Shown: in pieces, positions 46,701 to 49,224 of the stretch
Position numbering within the stretch: the first letter of the stretch is position 1
How the letters are laid out: every line of letters starts with the position of its first letter
Assembly: GCA_002069725.1 (NCBI GenBank)
Contig: MWBW01000001.1
Coordinates: forward strand, 1 to 56,582
From: Firmicutes bacterium ADurb.Bin248
GTDB taxonomy: Bacteria; Bacillota; Clostridia; Christensenellales; CAG-138
DNA: 56,582 nt
Reading direction: 5' to 3'
Notes under the pieces: generated by a model
The model's database searches: none
What the model saw: the letters and a program-made list of their open reading frames with translations, nothing else
What the model was told of the DNA's origin: nothing
Translations under genes and position numbers: made by a program

Positions 46701-48150
46701 CGCCGCGGCGGAGCTTGCGCGGGCCGAATACGCGGCGGCGAACGGCGAGGCCATGCGCGCGCGCGCCGAGACGGACAGGCTCACGGCCATAGCCTCCGAC
46801 AGGCTCAGCGAGTATGACGCGGCGATGCGCACGCGAAACGGCCTGCTCGCGGCGGCGCTGACCGGCGCGCCCGTGATCACAACCGGCGGCAGCCTCGCGA
46901 TCGGCGCGGGCGGCGGCGTAGGCGCAGCGGGGCTGATGCTTCGCATGGATGTCGGCGGCGCGCTCACCATAGACGGCGGCGCGGGCGGCGTGTATATCGG
47001 CTCAGGCGCGGACGTCGTCATCGGCGGTATCGCGGCGGGAGGCCCCGTCGGCATCACGGCTCTCGGCAGCATCCGCGGCGCGGCGCCCGGGGGAAGCGCG
47101 GACATCGTTTCGGGCGAGGTGCACCTTGCCGCGCTCGGCGGGCACGACGTCGGTGAAAAGAACGACCCCGTGCGGCTCAGCGCGGACTTCTTCACGGGTG
47201 CCGGAAGGAACGTATACATATTCAACGACCGTTCTCTCGCGCTCGGAAACGTCACCGCGCAGAACGAGCTTGTGATCGGCGCCGCGGGCGGCGTCGCAAC
47301 GCTTGGCGGCACGCTTACGGCAAACCGGCTTGAAATCGACGCCAAGGGAGACGTAAACGTCGATATCGACGCGAGCAGCCTGCTCATACGGGGCGGGAAC
47401 ATCACCGTCGCGAACCATTCCCCGCACCTCAACATTGAGGGGATCGCGGGCGGCGACATCGGCATCGCGGCGGACGGCTCCGCAGGCACGGATCCTGCGG
47501 GCGCCGGCATCCGCGGCAAGAACCTTGCGATCACCGCAGCGGGCGACATCGGCAGCCAGACGCATCCCCTTGCCGTGCTGATCGCAGGCATCGTGCAGGC
47601 GACTTCCGTCTACGGCAAGGTCTACATCCGAAGAATTGCCGATGAGGAGGATGACGGCGCGCACTATTATCATCGCGTGCTCACCGATAAAGAGACGGGC
47701 GTCCGCGTCGAGGGCGGGCGCATCCACGCCGCGACGGAGCTGCGCGTGCGCGAAATGGATCTCGAGGGCGATTCGGAGCTCGCGCGCATGATCCGGGCGG
47801 CCATCGAGCGGCATAAGCTCCTCGCGGGCTACGACATCGAGCTCTATGCTTACGGCGCGGAGCCATACCGCGGTAAGATCACGATCACCATCCCGGTCGA
47901 TCGGAAATACGAGGGCAGAACCGTATACGTGCTCTACGAGAACGAAGAAGGCGAAACGGTTATCGTCAAGTGCGTCGTCAGGGACGGCAAGGTCGCCTTC
48001 GAGGCCGAGCGCTTCGTTTCGCCCGTGGCCGTGACGCTGCCCATGGCGGGCCTGCCGCAGACGGGCGGCGCGGAGCTTCCCTTCGCCTGGCTGCTGCTCG
48101 CCGCGGGCGCGCTGCTGCTGCTGTTCACGCTCCGGCGCAGAAAGAATTGA
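19636..48150 (+). CDS. Giant (9,504-residue) LPXTG-anchored repeat surface protein, LktA-like adhesin
   Basis: This one uninterrupted frame begins at ATG 19636 (AAAGGA 8 bases upstream). Domain order is: signal peptide (1-34), RTX-like nonapeptides (about 241-326), four B-repeat-like modules (about 805-1304), a Ser/Gly linker (about 1808-1842), a helical insert (about 1986-2252), two more B-repeat-like modules (about 2370-2562), an Asn-rich linker (about 2804-2836), Gly/Ala/Val repeats (strongest about 1519-6598), a Trp/Lys amphipathic stretch (6616-6667), about 2,200 residues of mostly unique beta-rich sequence, a coiled coil (about 8896-9078), more beta-helix-like sequence, and the LPQTG sorting signal (9473-9504). 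The repeats resemble those of Fusobacterium leukotoxin LktA-type filamentous adhesins. The likely product is a cell-wall-anchored filament for adhesion or interbacterial contact; this is inference. It is far larger than typical LPXTG proteins. The open frame through 28.5 kb without decay implies selection. Confidence 0.93.
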   Translation: MKRFIGANARLLLEVLLALVVVLFLALTPSVALADGSPDAPSDPGAGDVDASGGTAPGNATVESIVEDGHEQVVEGGQKVYNNAPVSETTTSPDGETTTKEVEKSALQKAVEYALTQIQDNTDSITIELTEGIYTGDVAITKEKIPGIDTSGFKLYIVAKDAAAVDAAGATTYTNANGKTKVDGDITVDGLDVVLAGIYMAVGKAINAKNTELAVYGTTAGDSYTVNVEGKHGAADETTKVSIDGGAGDDNISASVKTGNAEVDISGGGGADTVTVDGANVYDRQDTLVDIDGGAGDDTINLDASLATGASLATLNGGEGRDRVNLTGYLDDDDLDKDGASVPRISGDSARIELRDCNERTMGVVFSGVEFYTDELFDKAEAAIAAIGADGKLYSDAAMTKPIVFNPFTNYVYGAASGETVTGISDTLSGAFLANFVIFCKETDFNGVNNDITLGDINLPGVALVVKAGKVTVAGAVNAASIIITALDSDDLYKKSVLTLTDLPLPDGVASKVAGETVDVNGSLLDFVTNAYINIMEGARLNASGAVSLTATSSQTHALIDLINGITNALNFICVKVGSARITIAGSITGTNVSAAAATNIAIAASDSTLAPYYVPLAVSVCVADASVTLEGTGSINASGSVNLSSASTVKITTEASTGALPISLAVTVLVNDAHTRVEGGITAGGDISVTSKAGADVTTKANRGGAASGSSGGYIAIGVVLQDAGASVSDGAALSAAGGVNVRSDANAKALTAATSAKPEESNPGTTLEKIIEKVKGLLGTVAGKLGAAAKSKLLGAADGMTGAQYAIDAQSTTNGTVSSPVSKANAGDKVQCVITPAKHYEVDQAYIKYLEPGKSGYTTVGLVNGSFVMPAFNVSIVVTFKKIPGTPADEDPGSLYGDDDATKPEDMFGQEDGDGEDLGISDMFDEGTGGAEQGAAGRADKDSTDPAAKNLALAQPAAGGALLCAVSKVDAKREVLVTVNPASGYRLVENSLTYAYDDPDNPGKKLIVVVRPNAKGEYAFVMPDFDVTVTCAFEQGTPPAGAGGGSASGSQLTGALAVAIVKNTNAAFIDTSGSVAAGGQVGVFAYGVTQSTVGADGSPAAEEIKADTASGEAPRDPNAVTTFGQQKGRLIVKATVNGSIDILSDNDCGIGKTVAFALTPAVGFKYKEGSLSCTLTYTDDTGTHSVTLTPAKDSGAGNKYYFEIKHPSGGVLDANCTVTLAAVFESDPHAVTVSSTGSGTASASAATARAGDTVALTLVPGDGCGVKSVKVNGVAIAAVDGAYSFKMPAEDAVVAVEFGGKDFAVALDEESAAFASYIKISAAKADANERISVALSDEAIGLGKKITSVTVDFYGADGTHEAGVQVTVNADNTFLIPESAKGYAGGGPGTATFKVKVTLADKTYTLTTEILPPTGTGTPAPSGAILAPGKVDSLEQITVTITPNAGSRLVPGSVKVITENGVQNTSCTITIDNLVFDGTKYTFTYKLPILEGAGSLTSSVKIRLQFEKGTENKTQSNTVSLGVGVAIGVTLHRNEAYIENADVTASGVNIAAVSGSKDERIVSSVTAKAGVAEGSVGIGGAIGINVSSAKTHALLYNSANVSLTGGGTIGVNAASFERFATVADASNNKGTSSSVGIGAGIAVGVHGVEVYAAVEDGSAIAQAAGSPDMESVSIAAEHDLSETMLAKAGSAGGTSVTPALALLISGADVQAYFGKTPAGAASAFTVNSDVAVRATSSINREIAANAAAAGSSVDVGGAFAISVVNDAAVARLSRSMRVRNGNLSVIARSRNNLKSTSRAGANGAPPSGGSSTAGSGGSSGGSSAGSSSGDSSGDGSSDGQADKALKSGGKLANLTGAKGVSADSVGKQGANRQKGETSEGSVSVAAGFVLNIMRNDCRAYLDEGISVDVHGTDETDASGAVTKRNGVLSIQGYSLVGAQISANASATKSEVGVGVAVAINIVSYNNIAYIGNCLVNCDYLDLTALMEEKVAAVKITPATAAQDANILVTLVKNAIAGFLADLESELGLSQYFGKDGVDGKYTLAGVIDAILSAVLGKGLGALLAGTGLEKLLSADIADKLKSIKDSILNIAAGDEATEQALIRLRTIAIADLIMLVTGIFTQMAKQGGDQHKDGADATAAEQDQNKQSIKNKIIETLKEKIDFSSLSAAAKAEGTKFLVALADHLVESFGGDLIDVTALTNYLKSNLADHLMTSLKSALSTAGVALTTAALDTLTYYMDVKAEKDTRPTNTFRTEAVAGAGASKVGVAGSAAISIITGSTKAYVADYDASLSAEGASITVVKTALIKAYALQNEYTVASGAVGGDGKADPNLGAGAGGTDDTAAQGGAPGGSDTGSGGGSGDPTAGGTSTNGKLKVVTNAGGTATAYGYQNKDDGQCTVEVTCDAGYVVDEITATISKGAGTAPTVWAATANREYKFSMGGLVSKNAGGELEITINVTFKKAPSDPYTATAAAGANGTLKLHSDTNSTPGASAAAKEGEKVYVTVTPSEGYVLDTLTYAYKGQTKKIVSRELSANAATYIFLMPNANAVVSATFKPADPAAPKKENANASGKSVGVGAAFALTVSNLSIEAYVGENRVVVAGALELAAIGERKTTTSGVAGSDPLAKSSDGEAKDIALDASVAVSITNATIAATVRPGASVTADGGNLITVLEAQKDAEGNIASPAVTAGFHMHASEVATTIVKASSFAVGKETAVGAAVAVNIATSDVAVRFLGTGTVLGKAILEAKSLSMDDSHALATAMGADLQRYTDKFAKGQEQTEKFANDMSQGKYFSDTGSGDNANNGTAGKINNNLNNNANNEQDGAQPNANNSLPLSANALRSQNASTEDQAKTDTATGTGTSHANDNTDPTVNTNTGAPNASGIGTTPNGTNKQSVQVAAAVAVNITVHGIEALLAGSLTASEVSLAADNSGNFRTVASGAAMSLAQSSNAIAAAVAVSVNRNEARAGVADDSIVTIAGAGGNGGIGVTASLSANTDGDYRGYLGAQALAGAVSGSGGKVSIGGALAVIVSRSVTSASIGGNAHIYNGGDLLVSATDKTKLALRAGGVSISKGAAVGVGASFALIYAHNSVNASIGDSCELYVKSLKLVAEKQRLDSSDYHSAAGLDRLLTDTSELTAAEREQAKTGLIDIHRETDPATGKKSDSYKVEVNITAEKLIGAIDLLNFLSSCNYYVEAIAGSITTGAGSDAKVSVAGSLAMIFFYNAVRALIGGNVQIHCDGNVEIEAASDATVRIIAGSLSASPAKVGVGATVGFLYNEDSVEARTGANSRVTAGGAFRQSASGKANIQLFTAAASISTGSESTASVGGSVNAIAAKNTAVSEIAAGAAIKAASIDIGSSLAMDMMLISLSVSAGNSKVAVGGTVAVIVDEGSALTRIGGNAAITADTGDVNIVSSVSNKLVSALASASGAPQGITVAGVLSVLVALFKARVELADGAGVAADLGGIRIASSAVSWMIVIGLAATGSGSGTVAVGATISVNVFEHESAVEIGRVTLRAGKDITVFATGEDFTVLVNMALGAAGSGNAIAGAIPVVVSNTDISAKVGDGSKLNAGGSIAVAADLSSKTIDVAGGLAAGGGSAGVGATLSTAVYGSAIEARVGRNVVMYAGAAGAGAAGAGVATPNRSDRRRGILISATGNEMLILVAVSAGAAGTAGVAGVVNTLVAKNSVTASVGAGSSLYAGYRENETAPDAPVATGGEGEITLEADDESSIANCAGALAAGGTAGVGATVVVLVFNKTVTADASGARMLRASGGINVTANAKDDLWLLALAFGAGGTAGVAGGVNALVFENKVNAALGGTAVAGKDVNVKASSDSALYNVAAGLGFGGTAGVTAVAVVTYFYNETVAQIVSGSSLTASGALNVLADSKEFVTADAAGVSGGGVAGVGGTIDIVFTKVVTQALTGDGVTIASGGALAVRATDAYTLVAAVVTVAVAGTAAVGVTVLVSLSFNTVTAEIGLNNSIRASAITVEASSNRDILTIVATVAGSGVAGVGVSLSVVVAGGKISKDAHDGIYANDTSLDPQAQTDGAFAAGNSKAISGRKPEDDLGVALAGDDQRVGAEDYNSYGQDTSKQYYVRLASGEDTGAPGVLLGADGQYYRPERSEGELVKRYALSKDGEGRNVFTKADFYVEDGADADGKPKYKLLNEDAVPSISGDVYARRLVENEDGSSSYEYYKLDKATRSEGSDSGMNDAAYDDTADGTAYEGGRITGLADTTSAVVNGGSKLTATLGDIDVRASDTVNANMISGTVAIGGIAGVGVGLSVAMLMSNVAALVADDAILSAEGDVNIAAASGSTAKALEQLESKSRGADGSPNAVSTGDSNALAKEKTGNDGSASTIRLLCVTGAGGFVGVGVSAAVLMVFSNVEAKLLGDVIRADNVRVEGKMDFGEVLTATLGISGGAVAVNVSAGVAYFGGTVETGVGGNAKLGGVSGEVFVSTSGVTNAVAAAAGIAGGAVAVNAGVALAISRTRVDTYIGRGVSIDIAGGVRVETEFGSNCTAMILSIAGGAVAVGATAAIAINSVEAYTYIGVTPAADVMPASSLAGGKVRAGSVALESSVTGSTDVMGLGIAGGAVAVNGTVALGFNSMKNVTALNGASVEAAGDIALSGRLAGDTTVVTTSIVGGAVAVGATVALAYIKSENHTFIDVTDAAVRGNNITVAAGGAAGVNSSEATVAIVTGAAGIVAAALNFAIALNGASNIAEVRGARGAAGSGVYNLDAAGLLEVGAKGEAHAYAVAANASAGLAAANVSFAFALIRSVQEARAEGGAKMRAAGLYVWSEHNTQPFVPKLLSFFNGYDRNSKGEYVDASGNVIDEGDPDFESKRVEKKSSFTATGAASAAIISASAGYYAITSNCVIALADAVSRAKVSVAELAITGAYGAAVRNAAQSVAVAQTLNLTFGGYSVGVMTGFAYASGTFEAIFESLGSVDAGSSPIEVRNTYVSEAVCAILTSTGGIMLAVGVNAANAVANSRANTGISGAGHITAGAIAIEANGTARATAGVDAPEFLKKIPTFSFISVAANSVYAEVGAVQNTYVSGVSITAASIYARSIFNYAVDDVTPSASAPKADAGAFAYVGGTGEGTGGVSVKITGVELNFANAVMEAKNRLILAASNIALTGDLDAVNYSFAYAAAGVYRDSAAGFVSAGLVQVCARCAGEFTSSVQIAAGKKVKARNITVRTTYRCEAKAKSAQAVNGVSANVFSLNGNIADSSVATQAEASVTGEGEAETEDDLSIEALGAAKAWSAFEELAVAINGGAIAINILTSSLEGAQNAFLKGVSATVGGDLTILCEFNKTGADGALAELSGGMQGAGSGVDNIKVSFNGFTVEGNVAVAIADYTVKAFIENADVDVAGTLDIRVEASSVATARLAADTIAASGLSAGLNFMFAWAKGTYEARVTASSGKVVKAGAISVTTTYTTGALAQTGQLSGGLGALASVDAALLSIKMNLGWAESATKASACVTGEGTIRATDDPAAGAALNVGATGKAYAKAENIAASIEAGGIKVALVVMSANVEVTQSAQVGAKKVECASAQVVSSLNEGDTDKGANVYIGSAINKAKSAVDGLSLSIYSGGVNTATATFNATNTASIANAAIGSPSARAASVKVLAQGTAIALADVAQGSSIGLVGFGANALYAYAKGTHAASIRESVIYAKSVGVESIFFAKASADTTQGVFGLKGASVETNVAWAQTTTSGSAYIANSSVDVDASGKLTVKSAGKAHAVSNFESPAVSLSLINLSFNVLTAALNGKAEAYISSSGIRAAGGADVLVEYNKDAADPGAAAYMNSYAGLADCSLVSGSGHALAARDTSSACAYTSGTSFLAGTGDIRIDAAGESRAVADKGGSYVDFSLLALGVLIASATANGSFRAYMELADGDEVNASSLAVGATYAIRAKAVSGQPGGGAKFSLLSIDYNAATAKAGDAAGGTYNGDAHISAAGSVKIDVSGNVDVILEGKLEAIARIGAAQISIDGAEVGVNIVDADAAAKQRAYISGISNFIVGGSVNVDSKLNPYGALPGDCMAYAETGTSYGLRLSFLSGDANAVSAGTQTENLAYISSSNIAAEGNLGVIATSVATAKAEVLDDSLASISGIKLCVTRASSDIADTVKAYLAGGGTTISAANVLVQASGTARANTGVMPPQVSVSLANGTSVSGTAEIRNVYTEAYIASGVTVRAGECLTVDAAQSVRARVDCAYSASYSAIQLGGYALLAKVTQAEAKAYIDGSVEAEDSITLCASSDVEELNVSYEALAASLFSGSANSYAQAKVLSQKAYAQVGGNARLVAIEGDVSISAATSSNVNSAIYSTNYSGLTTGGQISAYSYVKRDTRVGIGDGALIESRYGSVFIEAKADYATINARARDENGSLVSVGTGPKATSDIESTTYAIVGAATIKAIFGALNIIADSYSNVAATAYRNMKSFAGDNTSSAYITARETVKTVLGADADGAATADRAFMLGKNTIIRAYITDQTLHAYAYSYTIAAGSKTEADSVLSVYNDVDARVGNAYAGGVDTLTIEAKQIKLNAHAESYSIINAGVTGKVFATSTINGYSYVDVAIGSKAELAGETVKIEAYAPTFETGTVFKEATAVANTVISWITRTIKKVSEWIEKKVSKIPLIGWLIKKIVHTIVEWITEVIKVITYSDSVSTTDGSLDSQSDLAAGVSVAEGAKVHLGGAAAGMWIDVREDGAVWTAGLDNDYNGDPDAFHALEHGQMKLGPIYNNDPGTLTITVRNGALHSASAFTTYWNTYLPSVVINNYSDFDLVFDELRVANPAAIAPEVHAASNSGYQPVQVYADEVPVIVITSAGGGDVVFTKTVENVRGSVTIRMTGSEPGDIYAIHDTTGSALRVNTLTISGARNIGKGPADKLILEFYNAFAKPAEYAPGTGRLVRVGEEARASRMDVEAGGAVYISIALVVDLGEIDLTGTTILAHVESLHLETPRLTVERIRGGGEVYIEQKQTRIRYTDVSRIAGADIASISFPNGSMAFVACYPEAGSGVLSDTLVQIPGTDYWYSPKTGMVSVNAPDFEFYASTLGTAVVSDDYTTYQLPNNVTVTILNSTGRIVSVSHLAAGSGGADAVYQLSDFAASFDAAGNLVITLPATAEGATGTSVTIDKATGEMTMKIASNGDTIYIRRAADSLGWELPNGIIVYFKSAFVQNGKIVEATWIGKKGLNDLYVLEDLNDAARTCFHVVELNPGDAENAFVNAYLCTRTQIISLVSGGTVIYSDIIDEAVNLFNAAVSELDFNALGLAFAKIYKTDGDGKPTSEIDIDKTYNTLGTANANAIRSALATLLQGVASTLTENLTIDLTGFDLIIRVTGGGASFTVTRLSVGYSITDALLPAGTAPTTGSAQKNVSGSGTPFDYTGSFAGADAISREGDLSGRSAYGYVLDEGALKGQTVVRHDGTSSAPATYELRTPQKSTALTRMGSRENRNAGGALVSVTTIYSCTVGGIGTVYFALTVDASNKDLSALSAFTLASAGSGETVVETDGDGKYTIKTMNGGYVVVNGNYRFIDDAGDIMSASAILYLTQDAVAVYPDGRVGVVAVEGGTVEVDPVTGERIYTAAKIAIAPTLTQKKDADGKPVYSAISYYYSKSDASLRMTYAEYLAWAAADRDADAAYQAAVDARAAELEDAVALERENLEKLGLHMSDWEESLFRIRYVYTIALPALVYQVPDWFRNNDYSTEYDKVSGLPVYSVYKDYPNTELDYYQLSDMSYFGLLEARAAGYDADDHLTQAQYDALSSWLKHLFTPIYKSVYNYIDGTVIISPDGDDALGAYVTFVSGKDTASFALPKDELGRGIIDKYVRIAAVKDAASGQYTKFEIVYLGESGRERAKYDGEAFRLSEGKSAYDGADVWSAYAPALRGGENDLVVSYGRGMMVKFLEVMSGVYTTVDSVISDMSSGRWDYAAALYFTDGADNPTLLEKSDAYYEYDRIGDMFIRLSAKPESGVEGTDYFKAVMITDPNDGDAMMLAILVDVTLPARLRALSPARTFFVLADGDTLGSSDGYEDLVLMKSSSSALPQEIAMSGIIESMETSGKKVVIVVESAGETWIGSAPAGRRDIYADELHFYVNGSLSSIGTGADHVSIGSFSADNEAILMYIYGYDPSGLTAPAYTGSAYIDAYDDLILYSGRLGAGSLIEYHLFGGSDIALLDTEISGSVRITDEGGGVSGVVIGTNGESGDLGGVKLAGGALDIDVEGDIVIDKLELTDSARLLTRTAAGAIRHAGDDSYIYAETGSAVVLSAAKDIGEAARRLALDVPEALAVSIEHAANLYIAALELAGGVPFARTYPAPPAQDGGRDGNGNAASGDAAGGAGDETLGVVLGGQTPEELAQRLLAGCADDREKWILTLSETGLESYIAAVMAQTAPSPDLLTKEALAALLNRAVPPGGAQWTPATLAEKTEAEIAALLKGAFELKDAASAAYALADEDIRGALTLLVGSEAFERNGADGLGALIATLLTDEEIADLIDSAWDGAAYPASAPPDAPAREFGLHIGESTGACYISNEGGIAIVQERGVFTAGAIESRRGDVRISVVSGDIEAAAVSAEHPANIAARNIDLTAFGSIGAKSPLVVDQRDNRIVPVAGVTKPFAKTAPDTGYGGVSLVYAADLDGLGDPIDGTWSWRLEVRIEYRWIRRYFVANATRLDAGAGASIAVRELDGDLGLGVVTAGGSVALGADADILDARTASQKAAGQRNINSSGAMTIVSDNGALGASGSPVAVRADAGMAVTCAGGAYVDAGGSLGIDLTSGTGDVWLNAQADLNLISHGGAALSGGAFAGGSISIAAAGDIGSGETPFDVDTDMLRSGGTLSLSGAGVFVRELTGDVALKRLAASGDAKLTVPGALTAAPGSDGTLEAALAAQLAVNGARTALDKAQADATVYDQYASGLEAAAAVKEKAKREAERLEADALAALLAAKAANTARPIAEIEADIQAKRDALAALDPADPDYAAHAQTLWNELNALYNELTTARELQRLQDIAQAAYDPLHAAAELARAEYAAANGEAMRARAETDRLTAIASDRLSEYDAAMRTRNGLLAAALTGAPVITTGGSLAIGAGGGVGAAGLMLRMDVGGALTIDGGAGGVYIGSGADVVIGGIAAGGPVGITALGSIRGAAPGGSADIVSGEVHLAALGGHDVGEKNDPVRLSADFFTGAGRNVYIFNDRSLALGNVTAQNELVIGAAGGVATLGGTLTANRLEIDAKGDVNVDIDASSLLIRGGNITVANHSPHLNIEGIAGGDIGIAADGSAGTDPAGAGIRGKNLAITAAGDIGSQTHPLAVLIAGIVQATSVYGKVYIRRIADEEDDGAHYYHRVLTDKETGVRVEGGRIHAATELRVREMDLEGDSELARMIRAAIERHKLLAGYDIELYAYGAEPYRGKITITIPVDRKYEGRTVYVLYENEEGETVIVKCVVRDGKVAFEAERFVSPVAVTLPMAGLPQTGGAELPFAWLLLAAGALLLLFTLRRRKN
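20356..20613 (+). repeat. RTX-like calcium-binding nonapeptide repeats in the giant protein
   Basis: Residues about 241-326 contain four copies fitting G-G-x-G-x-D-x-hydrophobic-x: DGGAGDDNIS, SGGGGADTVT, DGGAGDDTIN and NGGEGRDRVN. In RTX proteins such turns bind calcium and fold as a beta-roll outside the cell. Two copies are near perfect and the others are degenerate. Confidence 0.75.
22048..23548 (+). repeat. Four B-repeat-like modules in the giant protein
   Basis: Residues about 805-1304 hold four modules of roughly 70-110 residues. The pattern is G-x-V near the start, V-x-V-x-P (VTVNPASGYRL), then F-x-M-P-x-x-D-V-x-V-x-x-x-F (for example FVMPDFDVTVTCAF). This is the pattern of InlB B-repeat or 'bacterial repeat' modules common in Gram-positive surface proteins, which form short beta sandwiches used as stalks. 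Confidence 0.75.
25591..26391 (+). other. Helical insertion in the giant protein
   Basis: Residues about 1986-2252 break the beta-repeat pattern with long amphipathic and hydrophobic helices, including VIDAILSAVLGKGLGALLAG and IAIADLIMLVTGIFTQMAKQ. They are separated by a charged Lys/Gln/Asp linker. There are no cysteines and no enzyme motif. It could be an independently folded or membrane-active module. Function unknown. Confidence 0.55.
26743..27321 (+). repeat. Second cluster of B-repeat-like modules in the giant protein
   Basis: Residues about 2370-2562 hold two further modules with the same pattern as 22048-23548, for example VYVTVTPSEGYVLDTLTYAY and FLMPNANAVVSATF. They follow a Gly/Ser/Ala linker, suggesting a spacer between two repeat segments. 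Confidence 0.65.
39481..39636 (+). other. Trp/Lys amphipathic segment in the giant protein
   Basis: Residues 6616-6667 form a strongly helical, cationic and aromatic stretch. Trp occurs at 6622, 6633, 6646 and 6658 (spacing 11-13) with paired Lys (IKKVSEWIEKKVSKIPLIGW). It is unlike everything around it, which is beta-repeat sequence, and sits exactly where the long repeat array ends. Confidence 0.7.
46321..46869 (+). other. Coiled-coil region of the giant protein
   Basis: Residues about 8896-9078 are rich in Ala, Glu, Lys, Arg and Leu with heptad-like spacing, for example KEKAKREAERLEADALAAL. A Pro-containing break lies near the middle, giving two helices that could fold back on each other. 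It interrupts the beta-helix-like C-terminal part and may act as a stalk or oligomerisation element. Confidence 0.65.
48052..48147 (+). other. LPXTG cell-wall sorting signal of the giant protein
   Basis: The C-terminus (residues 9473-9504) shows LPQTG-G, a hydrophobic stretch of about 19 residues (LPFAWLLLAAGALLLLFTL) and the basic tail RRRKN. This is the classical substrate of sortase A-type transpeptidases, which link the Thr to peptidoglycan. No sortase gene lies in the window. Confidence 0.95.
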
Positions 48151-48164
48151 GCTTATCCCGTACA

Positions 48165-48189
48165 AAGCCCCGGCTTGCCGCCGGGGCTT
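48165..48189 (+). terminator. Terminator-like hairpin between convergent genes
   Basis: AAGCCCCGGC (48165-48174) and GCCGGGGCTT (48180-48189) form a perfect 10-bp stem with a 5-base loop, 14 bases after the giant gene. The T-tract is poor on the plus strand. It lies between the convergent giant gene and the DUF3892 gene, so it may serve both. Confidence 0.65.
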
Positions 48190-48208
48190 CGCTTTGCGTC
48201 TCCCGCGC

Positions 48209-48511
48209 TTACTGCATCGGGACCGTGGGCAGGTTGCCGAGGTTGTTTCCCTCGCTGCCGTCGGGGATGCCCTTGAGGTATTCCGTATCGCTGCGATGGG
48301 CGATGCCAACGCCGCGTATGCCGCCCTGCCGCGCGAGCGCGACGGCCTGCTCCTTATCGATGATCGTGTCGTCCGAAAGGCGGTAGCCCGTGATCCTGCC
48401 CCCTTCCTTCACCAAACCCGTTATGCTGCGCGCGTCGGGCGCGGGCGAGGGGATGCTGTCGAGCGTGTTGATCGCCGCCGTCGGCTGCGGCTGCTGCTGA
48501 TATTGCCCCAC
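48209..48511 (-). CDS. DUF3892-family protein
   Basis: This 100-residue protein has a GTG start at 48511 and AAAGGAG 7 bases upstream on the minus strand. After a Gln/Pro-rich leader the core matches DUF3892: ITGLVKEGGRITGYRLSDDT, then ALARQGGIRGVGIA, then YLKGIPDGSEGNNLGNLP. Members are common in Firmicutes and have no established function. It is monocistronic and convergent with the giant gene. Confidence 0.8.
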   Translation of the reverse strand: MGQYQQQPQPTAAINTLDSIPSPAPDARSITGLVKEGGRITGYRLSDDTIIDKEQAVALARQGGIRGVGIAHRSDTEYLKGIPDGSEGNNLGNLPTVPMQ

Positions 48512-48590
48512 AATAATGCTCCTTTGCTTTTTTATCAGTTTGCCCGGAGGAGCCGAAATTATTGCGGACGACGGCGCGGCCGCCGCGCGC

Positions 48591-49043
48591 TCATTTCACG
48601 TACACGACCTCGAAATCCTCGAACACGACCGGCATATCCTCGGAGAACGCGTAGCCCAGTTCCTTTCCCTCCTCGGTGAAAAAACGGGTGTGGCCCCGCC
48701 GCCAGGATTCGAGATCGTCGTCCTCGCCCTCCCGGCGGCAGATATCGAACGTGATGTCCCGAAAGGGCATCACCGTCACGGCGGTCGTTTGGATCACGCA
48801 GCGCGGATTGCCTTCCCAATCGGTCACGATGCTGAGATCGCCGGCTCCGGGAAGGCGACCGCCTTCCTTTTCAAACGCCCACAGGCTGCTCGCGGTCGCC
48901 CGCTTTTGCCCGATCAAAACGAGGCGCAGCAGCTCGTTGGCCCATTTTTCGCTCATCTCAAAATGAAAGCACTCGAAGTATCGCGTATCCGTGTCCCTGC
49001 CGGTTTCACGCAGGAATCCGGCCCAGAAATCCTCCGCCGTCAT
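48591..49043 (-). CDS. ASCH-domain protein
   Basis: This is a 150-residue protein. The ASCH fold (PUA-like, likely RNA- or nucleotide-binding) is indicated by the GQKRAT motif at residues 45-50 (G-x-K-x-x-T signature), the strand LSIVTDWEGNPRCVIQTTAV and the end segment ELGYAFSEDMPVVFEDFEVV. Some ASCH proteins are amidohydrolases acting on modified cytidine, so a catalytic role is possible. ATG 49043 has GGGAGG 9 bases upstream; a longer frame extends upstream but lacks a site. It is divergent from the GIY-YIG-like gene. Confidence 0.85.
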   Translation of the reverse strand: MTAEDFWAGFLRETGRDTDTRYFECFHFEMSEKWANELLRLVLIGQKRATASSLWAFEKEGGRLPGAGDLSIVTDWEGNPRCVIQTTAVTVMPFRDITFDICRREGEDDDLESWRRGHTRFFTEEGKELGYAFSEDMPVVFEDFEVVYVK

Positions 49044-49224
49044 GATCGCAGCCTCCCGATAAAAAGTTTGGCGGGCGACGCCCGAAATCAATATAACACG
49101 CGCGAAAGCGCGCGGCAAGGGAGGAGGGCCCGCCGCCGGACGGCGGAAAGACCGTTTGTTGCGAAAGTCCTGAAAGTGGCCGAATTCCCTTATATATGTT
49201 ACAATCATACGGGAGGTAACGCCC

